Source: Streptomyces fildesensis
Lineage (GTDB): Bacteria > Actinomycetota > Actinomycetes > Streptomycetales > Streptomycetaceae
NCBI RefSeq assembly: GCF_016107395.1
Contig: NZ_JAAIKO010000001.1
Location: forward strand, 620,001 to 684,000
Direction: 5' to 3'
DNA length: 64,000 nt
This document shows, in pieces, positions 1 through 8,113 of this stretch (positions are counted from its first letter, which is position 1; each line of letters begins with the position of its first letter). The notes beneath the pieces are model-generated. The model worked only from the letters and a program-made list of their open reading frames with translations, ran no database searches and was not told the origin of the DNA. The translations under genes were made by a program, and so were the position numbers.

Positions 1-300
1 GCCGAATGGTCCCGGCCGTGGTCCGAGGTGCAGGAGGTCGCGCTCGTCCGTACCCGGGCCACGGTGAGCCGGCGCGCCGGCTTCCTCCTGCGGGCGACCG
101 TTCCGGCCGGCAGCCTGCGGGCCGTCCCGCCCCAGGAGTTCGGTGTGGATTCCGGGGCCGCGGGCGTCACCGTCGCGGCGGCGCGGCGCAGCGCGGGGCT
201 CACCCTGCGGCTGGACCCCGCCGAGGCGCGGGAGCTGTCCACGGCGCTGCGGCGGTACGCGAGCCGCGCCTACCGGCCCGAGCCGGAGAGCAAAGGCTGA
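1..300 (+). CDS. C-terminal fragment of an unrecognised protein
   Basis: An open frame enters from the left edge in frame 1 and ends at a TGA at 298-300, giving about 99 residues that finish in a charged tail (PEPESKG). The true start lies outside the window. The visible part has alternating hydrophobic strands and a final helix rich in Ala, Glu and Arg (DPAEARELSTALRRY), but I do not recognise the family. It converges on the polysaccharide deacetylase gene with only four bases between them. Confidence 0.6.
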   Translation, partial: AEWSRPWSEVQEVALVRTRATVSRRAGFLLRATVPAGSLRAVPPQEFGVDSGAAGVTVAAARRSAGLTLRLDPAEARELSTALRRYASRAYRPEPESKG

Positions 301-304
301 CGGC

Positions 305-1147
305 TCAGACGTAGTCCTCGAGGCGCGCCACGGTGAAGCCCTGCTCGGAGATCATGCGCAGCATGTTGGCGGTCATCTCCGTCATGGAGGTGCCCTTGAG
401 CTCGGACGGGCCGCGGAAGTGGGCCAGGATGATGTCGCCGGGGTGCAGTTTCTTGTCGGCGCGCTGGTACTGCATGCCCTTGATCTGCATGGACTCGCGC
501 CACAGGATGAGCGCCTGGAGTCCGCAGGACTTCGCGGCGGTCTTGGTGGCCTCGTTCAGGTTGCCGTAGGGCGGCCGGAAGAGGCGGGGCGTGGTGCCGT
601 ACTCGGCCTTCAGCTTCGTCTGCTGGGTGCATATCTCGTGACGCTGGGCGGACTCCGACTCGGTCCGCAGGTTCGGGTGCGTCAGCGTGTGGTTCTGTAT
701 CGGGTTGCCGAGCTTCTGGAGCGGCTTGAAGTAGCCGTAGTCGCTCCGGATGATGTCGTCGGTCAGGAACATCGTGAAGGGGATCTTCAGCTCGCCCATC
801 ATGGTGACGAACTTTGGGTCCTTCTCCGCGCCGTCGTCGAAGGTGACGAAGACGATCTTCTCCTTGGTGGGGATGTCGCTGACCACCGGCGGCGTACCGG
901 AACCGGTCTTCACCGGCTTCACCTTCGGCGGGGCCGGGGCCGGTGCCATCGGCTTGATCTTCCACTTGCGGAACGCGGCGGCGGTGTCCGCACCGTCGCC
1001 GGGGGCGGTGCTCCCGTCGGACGACGGGGCGGCGGAAGGTCCGGTCCCGGAAGTCGCCGGCGCGGCCTTCGGCGTGGACGAAGCCGTCGAGCACCCGGTG
1101 ACGAGCAGGAGACCGGAAACGATCAGTCCCGCCGCTTTTATGTGCAT
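305..1147 (-). CDS. Polysaccharide deacetylase (NodB-type) lipoprotein
   Basis: This 280-residue protein has a signal peptide ending in a lipobox (LVTGC, Cys19), so it is probably lipid-anchored outside the cytoplasmic membrane. A Ser/Thr/Ala/Pro-rich linker covers roughly residues 20-60. The NodB domain shows the expected motifs: TFDDG at 102-106 (catalytic and metal-binding Asp), HTLTH at 153-157 (metal-binding His pair), RPPYG at 191-195 and a later ILAHFRG strand. Family members remove N- or O-acetyl groups from peptidoglycan, chitin oligomers or related glycans; the substrate here cannot be read from sequence. It lies downstream of the tsaB-rimI-tsaD group, 9 bases after the 83-residue gene, and may be read through from it. 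Confidence 0.9.
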   Translation of the reverse strand: MHIKAAGLIVSGLLLVTGCSTASSTPKAAPATSGTGPSAAPSSDGSTAPGDGADTAAAFRKWKIKPMAPAPAPPKVKPVKTGSGTPPVVSDIPTKEKIVFVTFDDGAEKDPKFVTMMGELKIPFTMFLTDDIIRSDYGYFKPLQKLGNPIQNHTLTHPNLRTESESAQRHEICTQQTKLKAEYGTTPRLFRPPYGNLNEATKTAAKSCGLQALILWRESMQIKGMQYQRADKKLHPGDIILAHFRGPSELKGTSMTEMTANMLRMISEQGFTVARLEDYV

Positions 1148-1156
1148 ATGTGAACC

Positions 1157-1408
1157 CTATGCTGTTCGTTCAAAACGCCATCTGTGTACTGAACGATGCA
1201 GAAAAGCGGCCGGGGGTTCCGCCAGCTCGGGCAACTCGGCCTCGTAGGGCGCGTCCCACCAGGTGATGACGAGCACCCGGTCACCAGGTGCGGAGAAGTG
1301 CTCGCGGCGCAGCGGGGCCGGTGCCAGCTCCTGGGCGCGGACCCATTCCAGCAGCTCGGCACCGCGCCCCTCGGCGGCCCGCGCCTCCCACATCAGGGCG
1401 ACGGTCAT
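1157..1408 (-). CDS. Small conserved-looking protein coupled to tsaD
   Basis: The start ATG at 1408 overlaps the tsaD TGA as ATGA, which favours this start over longer upstream readings in the same frame that run inside tsaD. The product is 83 residues with no signal peptide or membrane segment. It begins [16 protein letters not shown] and has a Trp-Trp pair in a beta-like strand (VLVITWWD). The length and strand pattern resemble a single ferredoxin-like (ABM/Dabb) domain, but this is only an impression and I assign no function. Translational coupling suggests co-expression with the t6A genes. Confidence 0.65.
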   Translation of the reverse strand: MTVALMWEARAAEGRGAELLEWVRAQELAPAPLRREHFSAPGDRVLVITWWDAPYEAELPELAEPPAAFLHRSVHRWRFERTA

Positions 1409-2526
1409 CAGTACAGGTTGTCCTTGCTCAGCTCGTGCACATGGTCGTGCGAGTGGGTGTGCTCCTCCGGGTGCGGGTGCGAGTGGCCCGGTACGGAGAC
1501 CTCGGTGACGGGCAGGGAGGAGTCGGCCGGCAGGTCCCAGGTCGAGGACGGCCGGTTGCGCGCCACCATCTCCGCGCCGAGCGCCGCGACCATGGCGCCG
1601 TTGTCCGTGCACAGTGCCCGGCGCGGCACCCGCAGCACGATGCCAGCGTCCTCGCAGCGCTCCAGTGCCAGAGACCGCAGCCGTGAGTTCGCCGCGACCC
1701 CGCCGCCGATCATCAGGTGGTCCACGCCGTGCTCCTTGCAGGCCCGGATCGCCTTACGGGTCAGCACGTCCACCACGGCCTCCTGGAAGGACGCGGCGAC
1801 ATCCGCCACCGGCACGTCCAAGCCGTCCCGGCGCTGCGCCTCGACCCAGCGCGCGACGGCCGTCTTCAGGCCGGAGAACGAGAAGTCGTACGGCGCGTCG
1901 CGCGGGCCGGTCAGGCCGCGCGGGAACCTGATGGCCTTCGGGTCGCCGTCGCGGGCGTGCCGGTCGACGGCCGGGCCGCCGGGGAAGCCGAGGCCCAGCA
2001 CCCGGGCGACCTTGTCGAACGCCTCGCCCGCCGCGTCGTCGATCGTCGAGCCCAGCGGCCGCACATCACTGGTGATGTCCGGGGCGAGCAGCAGCGACGA
2101 GTGCCCGCCGGAGACCAGCAGCGCCATCGTCGGCTCGGGCAGCGCGCCGTGCTCCAGCTGGTCCACGCAGATGTGCGACGCGAGGTGGTTGACGCCGTAG
2201 AGCGGCTTGCCGAGCGCGTAGGCGTACGCCTTGGCGGCGCTCACGCCCACCAGCAGCGCGCCCGCGAGCCCGGGGCCCGCGGTGACGGCGATGCCGTCGA
2301 GGTCGCTCGCGGCGACCCCCGCCTCCTTCAGGGCGCGCTGGATCGTGGGGACCATCGCCTCCAGATGCGCCCGGCTGGCGATCTCGGGCACCACGCCGCC
2401 GTAGCGCGCGTGGTCGTCGACGCTGGACGCCACCGCGTCGGCGAGCAGGGTGTGCCCCCGGACGATGCCGACACCGGTCTCGTCGCAGGAGGTCTCGATG
2501 CCGAGGACAAGCGGCTCGTCAGCCAT
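1408..2526 (-). CDS. tsaD: tRNA N6-adenosine threonylcarbamoyltransferase TsaD
   Basis: TsaD transfers the threonylcarbamoyl group from TC-AMP to A37 of ANN-decoding tRNAs, making t6A, in a complex with TsaB and TsaE. The 372-residue protein has the ASKHA opening strand ([11 protein letters not shown], residues 8-18), the metal-binding HxxxH as NHLASH (His114, His118), the SGGHSSLLL nucleotide loop and a [11 protein letters not shown] segment near the C-terminus. The start ATG at 2526 lies 8 bases inside rimI, and its stop overlaps the next gene. It ends with an unusual tail of about 30 residues very rich in His and Glu after the catalytic core. tsaB, tsaE and rimI are all nearby. Confidence 0.97.
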   Translation of the reverse strand: MADEPLVLGIETSCDETGVGIVRGHTLLADAVASSVDDHARYGGVVPEIASRAHLEAMVPTIQRALKEAGVAASDLDGIAVTAGPGLAGALLVGVSAAKAYAYALGKPLYGVNHLASHICVDQLEHGALPEPTMALLVSGGHSSLLLAPDITSDVRPLGSTIDDAAGEAFDKVARVLGLGFPGGPAVDRHARDGDPKAIRFPRGLTGPRDAPYDFSFSGLKTAVARWVEAQRRDGLDVPVADVAASFQEAVVDVLTRKAIRACKEHGVDHLMIGGGVAANSRLRSLALERCEDAGIVLRVPRRALCTDNGAMVAALGAEMVARNRPSSTWDLPADSSLPVTEVSVPGHSHPHPEEHTHSHDHVHELSKDNLY

Positions 2527-3055
2527 CAGTAGTGGTTCCTTGTACGGAGGAGGGTTCGGTCATACGCATCACGAGGGCGTCGACGTTGCCCGGTTGGTAG
2601 TAACCCTTGCGGAAGCCGATCGGCTCGAAGCCGAAGCGCTCGTAGAGCCGTTGGGCGCGGAGGTTGTCGACCCGGACCTCGAGCAGCACCTCGTGGCACT
2701 CGAAGGCCGTGGCCTGGTGCATCAGGTCGGCGAGCAGCCGGGCGCCCAGGCCGGTGCCCCACTGGTCGCGGGCGGCGGCGATGGTCTGCACGTCGCCGGT
2801 CCCGGCGATCGCCGCGAGTCCCGCGTAGCCGACCAGCCGGCCCCCACCGCCGGTGACGGCGGCAGCGTCCTCGGCGACGTCTTCAGCGACGTCCTCGGCC
2901 ACGATGTAGTGCCTGGTGGCCAGCGGGTGCCGCGCGTCGGCCAGCTCGGACCAGAACATGCCGCGCGACCAGGCGTCCTCGGGGAAGAGCTCCAGTTCCA
3001 GCTCCATCACCCGGTCCAGGTCCCACCAGCGCATCTCGCGCAGTGTCACCGTCAC
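2519..3055 (-). CDS. rimI: Ribosomal-protein-alanine N-acetyltransferase RimI (GNAT)
   Basis: A GNAT-fold acetyltransferase of 178 residues. RimI acetylates the N-terminal alanine of ribosomal protein S18 in E. coli, and actinobacterial homologues may have broader N-terminal specificity. It opens with [16 protein letters not shown], carries the acetyl-CoA loop as [12 protein letters not shown], and ends with the Asn-Leu-Arg-Ala-x-x-Leu-Tyr-x-Arg-x-Gly-Phe pattern typical of the family. Between the second and third strands sits an insertion with a tandem VAED repeat (about residues 53-66). The GTG start overlaps the tsaB stop by four bases, and the 3' end overlaps tsaD by eight, so tsaB-rimI-tsaD form one coupled operon. 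Confidence 0.93.
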   Translation of the reverse strand: MTVTLREMRWWDLDRVMELELELFPEDAWSRGMFWSELADARHPLATRHYIVAEDVAEDVAEDAAAVTGGGGRLVGYAGLAAIAGTGDVQTIAAARDQWGTGLGARLLADLMHQATAFECHEVLLEVRVDNLRAQRLYERFGFEPIGFRKGYYQPGNVDALVMRMTEPSSVQGTTTDG

Positions 3056-3714
3056 TTGGGCAGGACCGCCTTGTAGCCGGCCGGCACCTGCGCGTCGGGC
3101 CGCCGCAGGTACAGCGGCAGCGGGGGCGCGAACTCCGCGCCCTCCGCGAGCCGCAGGGCACCGAGCGCGGCCAGCGCGCCGGCGGACTGGTGCTCAGGCG
3201 CCCGTACGTCCGTGAAGACCTCCGGGTACAGCGCGGCCCCGGCGCCGACGGCGGGCAGCCCCGCGACCGCCTGCGCGATATCGGCGGGACGGTCGACGGC
3301 GGGCTCGGTCACAGGCTCGCGGGGGCTGTCGTAGCGGGCCCAGTAGACCTCTTTGCGGCGGGCGTCGGTGGCCACCACGAAGGGGCCCTCGACGCCGGCC
3401 AGACCGGCCGCGTACGCGATCCCGTCCAGGGTGCAGATGCCGTGCACCGGCACCCCGAGCGCGTCGCCGAACGCGGCGGCGGTCACCAGGCCGACCCGCA
3501 GCCCCGTGTACGGCCCGGGGCCGGTCCCGACGACGATGCCGGTCACATCGCCGATCGCCGCCCCGGCCTCGCCCAGCACCCGGTCGACGGCCGGCATGAG
3601 GAGTTCTCCGTGCCGCCGGGCGTCGACGACCGTCGATTCGGCGAGCACCCGCCCGCCGTCGTGGAGCGCGGCGGTCACAGCGGGCGTAGCGGTGTCAAAA
3701 GCAAGCAGAAGCAC
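3052..3714 (-). CDS. tsaB: tRNA threonylcarbamoyladenosine biosynthesis protein TsaB
   Basis: TsaB is the non-catalytic ASKHA-fold partner that binds TsaD and is needed for t6A formation. The 220-residue protein starts with a GTG and shows the family opening LLLAFDTATPAVTAAL, the GxGPGPYTGLRVG signature near residues 63-76 and a degenerate C-terminal half with no second ATPase core, as is normal for TsaB. It is the first gene of the tsaB-rimI-tsaD operon. About 185 bases separate it from the divergent plus-strand gene at 3900, and its promoter should lie there, though I see no clear consensus boxes. Confidence 0.95.
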   Translation of the reverse strand: MLLLAFDTATPAVTAALHDGGRVLAESTVVDARRHGELLMPAVDRVLGEAGAAIGDVTGIVVGTGPGPYTGLRVGLVTAAAFGDALGVPVHGICTLDGIAYAAGLAGVEGPFVVATDARRKEVYWARYDSPREPVTEPAVDRPADIAQAVAGLPAVGAGAALYPEVFTDVRAPEHQSAGALAALGALRLAEGAEFAPPLPLYLRRPDAQVPAGYKAVLPK

Positions 3715-3899
3715 GGTGACACCCTACGGCCCCGCCCCATCCCCCGGGTCGGCCGCGGTGGCGGTGGGGGCGGTGGCCCAGGCCGCCACACCGGGCACAA
3801 CACCCGGCCGCCCGGCGCCCGCTCGCGCGGTCATCGGGCGGGCCCCGGCTGCTAACGTCGACCACAGCCCGCAAACCCCTCCGGAGGAGCGAACCAACC

Positions 3900-4457
3900 G
3901 TGCCAAGGATCGGGTCGGGGACCCTCGTGACAGGCCTCACCGCTGCCGCGCTCGCCGTCATCGCCGTACTGGCCGTCCAGGCCTCCGGTTCCGCGGCGGA
4001 CCACCCCGTGACGGCCCGCCCCTCGAGCCCGGCCGCCACCGCGCCCACGGCCAAGGTGCCGCCGGTCACCCAGGTGCCGGTGCTGCCCGCGAACACCGGC
4101 AGCGGCAAGCGCGTGGTCTACGGGCTGGCGGCCAAGCGGGTCTGGCTGGTGAACGGCGCCAACAAGGTGGTGCGCACCTACGTCGTCGCGCCGGGCAGCG
4201 TCGATCCGGCCCCCGGCCGCTACAAGGTCACCTCGCGCACCGCGCGCGGCACCGGCGGTGACGGGATCGCGATCGAGCACGTCGTGCGGTTCGCGACCGT
4301 CGGCGCCACCGTCATCGGCTTCAGCGCGGCGGTGGACGCCTCGATGCCCAGCCCGGACCCGCAGAAGAAGACCGGCGGTATCCGTGAGACGCCCGCCGAC
4401 GGTGACGAGCTGTGGAAGCTCGCGGTGATCGACACCAAGATCGTCGTCGTCCGCTGA
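3900..4457 (+). CDS. Membrane-anchored protein resembling an L,D-transpeptidase without the catalytic motif
   Basis: The start is GTG at 3900, preceded by GGAGGAG about ten bases upstream. The 185-residue product has an N-terminal hydrophobic segment (about residues 8-28), a Pro/Ala/Thr linker to about residue 70, and a beta-rich domain. That domain begins with KRVVYGLAAKRVWLVNG followed by VRTYVVAPGS and GRYKVTSRT, which looks like the first strands of a YkuD domain. The catalytic His and the SHGC motif of YkuD enzymes are absent, so it is unlikely to cross-link peptidoglycan; a binding or structural role is possible. No neighbour suggests a specific role. Confidence 0.7.
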   Translation: MPRIGSGTLVTGLTAAALAVIAVLAVQASGSAADHPVTARPSSPAATAPTAKVPPVTQVPVLPANTGSGKRVVYGLAAKRVWLVNGANKVVRTYVVAPGSVDPAPGRYKVTSRTARGTGGDGIAIEHVVRFATVGATVIGFSAAVDASMPSPDPQKKTGGIRETPADGDELWKLAVIDTKIVVVR

Positions 4458-4509
4458 TCAAGCGCTCAAGGACGCGAATTCCACCGTTCGAGTGAAGGGC
4501 GGCCGGCTG

Positions 4510-4713
4510 TTACGCCGCGTCGCGGCGTTCCCCGTCGTTCTCGTCGGGCGGGGTGGACACAGCCGTCGCCGCCGCACCCGCGGCCAGCAGCTCGCTCATC
4601 GACGGCAGTGCGGGGATCGCGGGACCGGTGGGAACTCCGGGGACCACGGGGGCAGCCGGGACCGCGGGGACTGCGGCGGGCTTCGGCGCGTCCGAAGTGC
4701 CATGAGCCGGCAT
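4510..4713 (-). CDS. Small Ala/Pro-rich protein of unknown function
   Basis: A 67-residue reading frame begins at ATG 4713 with a near-perfect ribosome binding site (AGGAGG six bases upstream), which decides this start over longer upstream options. The protein has no cysteines, no transmembrane segment and no signal peptide. The first half is a Pro/Ala/Val repeat-like stretch (repeated VPAVPAAP / VPGVP units), then a short amphipathic helix (SMSELLAAGA) and an acidic C-terminus. It sits alone between the plus-strand gene ending at 4457 and tsaE. I do not recognise the family. Confidence 0.6.
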   Translation of the reverse strand: MPAHGTSDAPKPAAVPAVPAAPVVPGVPTGPAIPALPSMSELLAAGAAATAVSTPPDENDGERRDAA

Positions 4714-4832
4714 GCGTGCCTCCTGAGGGAATGTAGGCAGCCTCGACCAACATCTGCACTCCCATGCGACCACGCCGGGCCACCCGCGCGCAACATCTTC
4801 CCGACACGCTGTCGGAACGCCTCCCCGCCGGG

Positions 4833-5414
4833 CTAGGCCCCGAGCGGTGAAAGGTCCTGGTTGACCCAGCGTCGGCCGATACCGGTGACGGTCACCTCGC
4901 GCACGTCGTCGACATCGCTCTCGGCGTCGACGTCGGCGCCGGGATCCGCGTCAGCGCCGGCGTCGTGCTGCCCGGCCGTGCCGAGCGTCCGGGAGATGAC
5001 GACCTGCAGCCGGGCCTCGGACAGCTCCTCGACCTTGCCCTCGCCCCATTCGACGACCACCACCGATTCCGGCAGCGAGACGTCGAGGTCCAGGTCCTCC
5101 ATCTCGTCGAGCCCGCCGCCCAACCGGTACGCGTCCACGTGCACCAGGGCGGGCCCGCCGCTGAGCGACGGATGCACCCGGGCGATCACGAAGGTCGGCG
5201 AGGTCACCGCCCCCCGCACCCCGAGGCCCTCCCCCAGGCCGCGGGTCAGCGTCGTCTTGCCCGCGCCCAGTTCGCCACTGAGCAGCACCAGGTCACCGGG
5301 GAGCAGCAGACCGGCGAGAGCCCGGCCCAACTCCCGCATACGGTCGGGGGTCCTGACCGTGAGACGGACGGATACGGGGTCGTCAGCGGTGTGCTGACCG
5401 TGCAGCGGTTCCAT
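4833..5414 (-). CDS. tsaE: tRNA threonylcarbamoyladenosine biosynthesis ATPase TsaE
   Basis: TsaE is the small P-loop ATPase of the t6A complex; ATP hydrolysis by it is needed for turnover by TsaBD. From ATG 5414 the product is 193 residues (MEPLHGQH...), with Walker A as GELGAGKTTLTRGLG, the switch-like SPTFVI, and the DAYRLGG and VEWGEG motifs typical of the family. An acidic Asp/Ala-rich insert (around residues 145-170) lies near the C-terminus before the final GIGRRWVNQDL segment. An upstream in-frame ATG at 5504 would add 30 residues but runs into the palindromic repeat at 5447-5611, so the internal start is preferred. Confidence 0.93.
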   Translation of the reverse strand: MEPLHGQHTADDPVSVRLTVRTPDRMRELGRALAGLLLPGDLVLLSGELGAGKTTLTRGLGEGLGVRGAVTSPTFVIARVHPSLSGGPALVHVDAYRLGGGLDEMEDLDLDVSLPESVVVVEWGEGKVEELSEARLQVVISRTLGTAGQHDAGADADPGADVDAESDVDDVREVTVTGIGRRWVNQDLSPLGA

Positions 5415-5446
5415 GTCCGCGAATGCTACGCGGCGTGGCGGAGGCG

Positions 5447-5611
5447 AGGGCCTGGCCGGCCGATCATGGGCGGGCAAGGCGTCGTCTGGTGCGGTGCCTC
5501 GCAAGGCGCCGGAGCACCTGCATACCGGTCTGTATTCAGGTGTTTCGGCAACGCCGCGAGGGGCCGTGCCAGGCGGCGAAAGGGCCGCTCGTGATCGGCC
5601 GGCCAGGCCCT
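5447..5611. repeat. 165-bp palindromic dispersed repeat, copy A
   Basis: The two ends form a perfect 20-bp inverted repeat (AGGGCCTGGCCGGCCGATCA at 5447-5466 and its reverse complement at 5592-5611). The whole 165 bp folds as one imperfect palindrome whose centre is CACCTG...ATAC/GTAT...CAGGTG. A second copy of exactly the same length lies at 43581-43745, sharing the arms but with a different, still self-complementary centre. It fills the gap between tsaE and the hydrolase gene, and its right end provides two bases of the hydrolase TAG stop. It has no coding capacity of its own. Confidence 0.85.
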
Positions 5612-6842
5612 ATGCCTCCTGTGCCGCCTGCTGCACCTCTTGAGAGAGCCCCAGTTCTCTGACCGTCTGCGGCAGCGGGGCCTGGACGGCGTCCGCCGCG
5701 CGGGCCAGCAGGGCGGCCAGATGGGCGTTCACCAGTTCCGGGTACTCCAGCATCACCAGGTGACCGGCGTTCTCGACGATCACCAGTTCCGCGGCCGGCA
5801 GCCGCTCCGCGATGTCGGCGCTGTGGTCGCTCGGGGTGAGCAGGTCCTTGTCCCCGGCCAGTACGAGCGCGGGCTTGCCGTCCAGGACGGCCAGCGCGTC
5901 CGCCTTCTCGTGCTGGATGAACGCCGGGTAGAACTCGGCGACGACGTCGATCGGCGTCCCCTCGATCAGCCGCTCGGCGAACCGGCCCACCGACGCGTCG
6001 ACGTCCGAGGCGAACGAGTACCGCTTCACGATGCCCGCGAAGAGGTCCGCGGTGGCCCGCCGCCCGCGTTCCACCAGATCCACCTGCGTGCCGAGGATCC
6101 GCAGCACGCCGGGCGCCAGCGCCCGGAACGCCCGTGCCCCGGCGGCCGGCAGCCCCATCGTCATCGCCGCCAGCTTCCCCGCTGACGTGCCGATGAAGGC
6201 GACCCCGGCCACCCGTTCCGTCACCAGATCGGGGAACTGGTCGGCCAGCGCCATGATCGTCATGCCGCCCATCGAGTGCCCGACGAGCACCAGCGGGCCG
6301 TTCGGCGCGGCGGCGTCCAGCACCGCCTTGAGGTCGCGGCCGAGCTGGTCGATCGTGGCGGGCTCACCCGCGAGCTGGTCCCGGCCGCGCTCGGAGCGCC
6401 CGTGGCTGCGCTGGTCCCAGTAGACGGCCCGGACGCTGCCGCGCAGGGCCGCGCGCTGGAAGTGCCAGGCGTCCTGGTTGAGGCAGTAGCCATGGCAGAA
6501 GACGACGGTGAGCGGCTGCGGCTCGGCCCCGCCGCCCCGCTTGAAGAGGCCCGTCCAGCCGCGCCGCGGCACCGCCACCGGCTGCTCCACGACGTCCTCG
6601 ACCTCGTAGTACAGCTCGGTGCCGTCCTCCGCGGCCACCGAACCCGGTGTGCCGCGCAACGCTCCGTACGGCCCGGCCGCGTCCAGCGCGAGCCGCGCCT
6701 TCCTGCGGATGCCCCGGCCGACCGTGAGCCGCTCCAGCGCGACGCCAGCGGCGGCGCCCGCCGCCACCACGCCGATCGCCGCACCGACGAAGCCGGCGCT
6801 CTTGCCGGCCCGCTCCCACTTCGCTCCGCTGTCCATGGTCAT
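5610..6842 (-). CDS. Alpha/beta hydrolase with N-terminal membrane segment
   Basis: From ATG 6842 the product is 410 residues. Residues 14-37 form an Ala/Gly/Val-rich hydrophobic segment that could anchor it in the membrane. The hydrolase core follows: the oxyanion-side HGY motif near residue 117, the nucleophile elbow GHSMGG (Ser190), the acid in GDKDLLTP and the histidine in ENAGHLVMLEYP, so the triad is complete. The substrate is unknown. The start is ten bases after the alr stop, so it is probably co-transcribed with alr. Its TAG stop coincides with the edge of the 165-bp palindrome, so the repeat follows the gene directly. Confidence 0.88.
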   Translation of the reverse strand: MTMDSGAKWERAGKSAGFVGAAIGVVAAGAAAGVALERLTVGRGIRRKARLALDAAGPYGALRGTPGSVAAEDGTELYYEVEDVVEQPVAVPRRGWTGLFKRGGGAEPQPLTVVFCHGYCLNQDAWHFQRAALRGSVRAVYWDQRSHGRSERGRDQLAGEPATIDQLGRDLKAVLDAAAPNGPLVLVGHSMGGMTIMALADQFPDLVTERVAGVAFIGTSAGKLAAMTMGLPAAGARAFRALAPGVLRILGTQVDLVERGRRATADLFAGIVKRYSFASDVDASVGRFAERLIEGTPIDVVAEFYPAFIQHEKADALAVLDGKPALVLAGDKDLLTPSDHSADIAERLPAAELVIVENAGHLVMLEYPELVNAHLAALLARAADAVQAPLPQTVRELGLSQEVQQAAQEA

Positions 6843-6852
6843 CGTGTTCCCG

Positions 6853-8010
6853 CTACTCCCCTGGTACGCGTCTCCCGTTGTCGACATAGACGCGCGGCAC
6901 CCGGGTCCCGATCCGCGTGACGATCTCGTAGGCGATGGTGCCCGCGGCCAGCGCCCAGTCCTCCGCGGTCGGCTCGCCCCGGTCACCCGGCCCGAACAGT
7001 ACTGCCTCGTCGCCCGGTTGGGCCGCGTCGCCCCCGAGGTCGACGACGAACTGGTCCATCGCGACCCGGCCGGCGACCGTCCGCCACTTCCCGGCGACCA
7101 GGGCGGGCCCCGAGCCCGAAGCGTGCCGGGGGACGCCGTCCGCGTAGCCCAGCGGGACGAGCGCCAGGGTCGTCTCACCCGGGGTGATGTAGTGATGGCC
7201 GTAGCTGACCCCGTGCCCGCCCGGCACCCGCTTCACCGACGCCAGCCGCGCGGCCAGCGTCATCACCGGCCGCAGCCCGAAGTCGGCGGGGCCGCCGACC
7301 TGCGGCACCGGCGAGATCCCGTACATCGCGACGCCGGGGCGCACCAGGTCGAAGTGCGACTCCGGAAGGGTCAGGGTGCCCGGCGAGTTCGCCATGTGCC
7401 GCACCTCGGGGTCGAGGCCGGCGGCCGCCGCGCCCGCCAGGGCGGTGTGGAAGGCCGCCAGCTCGGCGGCGATCGACGGATGGCCCGGCTCGTCGGCGCA
7501 CGAGAAGTGCGACCAGATGCCGGTGACCTTGATCAGCCCGTCGGTCTCGGCCGCCCGCGCCGCGGCGGTCAGCTCCGGCCAGTCGGCCGGCTGGCAGCCG
7601 TTGCGGCCCAGGCCGGTGTCCGCCTTCAGCTGCACCCTGGCCGTGCGGCCCGCCTCGCGGGCCGCCGCGCACACCTCGCGCAGCGCCCACAGGGCGCTCA
7701 CCGTCACATCGATGTCGGCCTCGACCGCGGCGCGCCACGGGCCGCCGGGCGTCCACAGCCAGCACAGCAGCCGGCCGCCCACCCCGGCCGCGCGCAACGC
7801 CAGCGCCTCCTCGGGCGTGGCGGTGCCGAGCCAGGTCGCCCCGGCCTCCAGCGCGGCCCGCGCGCACGGCACCATGCCGTGCCCGTAGGCGTCCGCCTTG
7901 ACCACGGCCATCAGCCCGGCGCCGGGGGCACAGGCCCGCAGCGCCGTCACATTCGCCCGGAGCGCGGTCAGATCGATCTCCGCCCAGGCACGCATCGCAG
8001 TGTTGTCCAT
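6853..8010 (-). CDS. alr: Alanine racemase
   Basis: A PLP-dependent fold-III racemase that interconverts L- and D-alanine for peptidoglycan. The 385-residue protein has the PLP lysine in VVKADAYGHG (Lys38), the VAMYGISP segment, the second catalytic tyrosine region GVSYGHHY and the C-terminal AMDQFVVDLG dimer motif. Length is normal for the family. It lies between nnrD upstream and the alpha/beta hydrolase downstream, on the same strand as glmS, also a cell-wall precursor gene. A start at the fourth codon region (MRAWAEIDL) is possible but the longer start is kept. Confidence 0.96.
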   Translation of the reverse strand: MDNTAMRAWAEIDLTALRANVTALRACAPGAGLMAVVKADAYGHGMVPCARAALEAGATWLGTATPEEALALRAAGVGGRLLCWLWTPGGPWRAAVEADIDVTVSALWALREVCAAAREAGRTARVQLKADTGLGRNGCQPADWPELTAAARAAETDGLIKVTGIWSHFSCADEPGHPSIAAELAAFHTALAGAAAAGLDPEVRHMANSPGTLTLPESHFDLVRPGVAMYGISPVPQVGGPADFGLRPVMTLAARLASVKRVPGGHGVSYGHHYITPGETTLALVPLGYADGVPRHASGSGPALVAGKWRTVAGRVAMDQFVVDLGGDAAQPGDEAVLFGPGDRGEPTAEDWALAAGTIAYEIVTRIGTRVPRVYVDNGRRVPGE

Positions 8011-8113
8011 CGAGCCCAGTCTCTCAGGCCTGTGGCTCCGCCCCGCGCCTCCGCCCCGCGCGACCGGCGGAACGGGCCCGCAACCAGGCCGTCCTCCGGC
8101 GCGAGGACGGGGT

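Noticed and set aside
5415-5504. Longer TsaE start at 5504
   Set aside because: The added 30 residues would be encoded by the palindromic repeat and have no TsaE similarity.
6843-7178. N-terminally extended hydrolase frame beginning at 7178
   Set aside because: The extra 112 residues lie within alr in another frame and are Arg/Ser-rich without domain features; the start at 6842 just after the alr stop is preferred.
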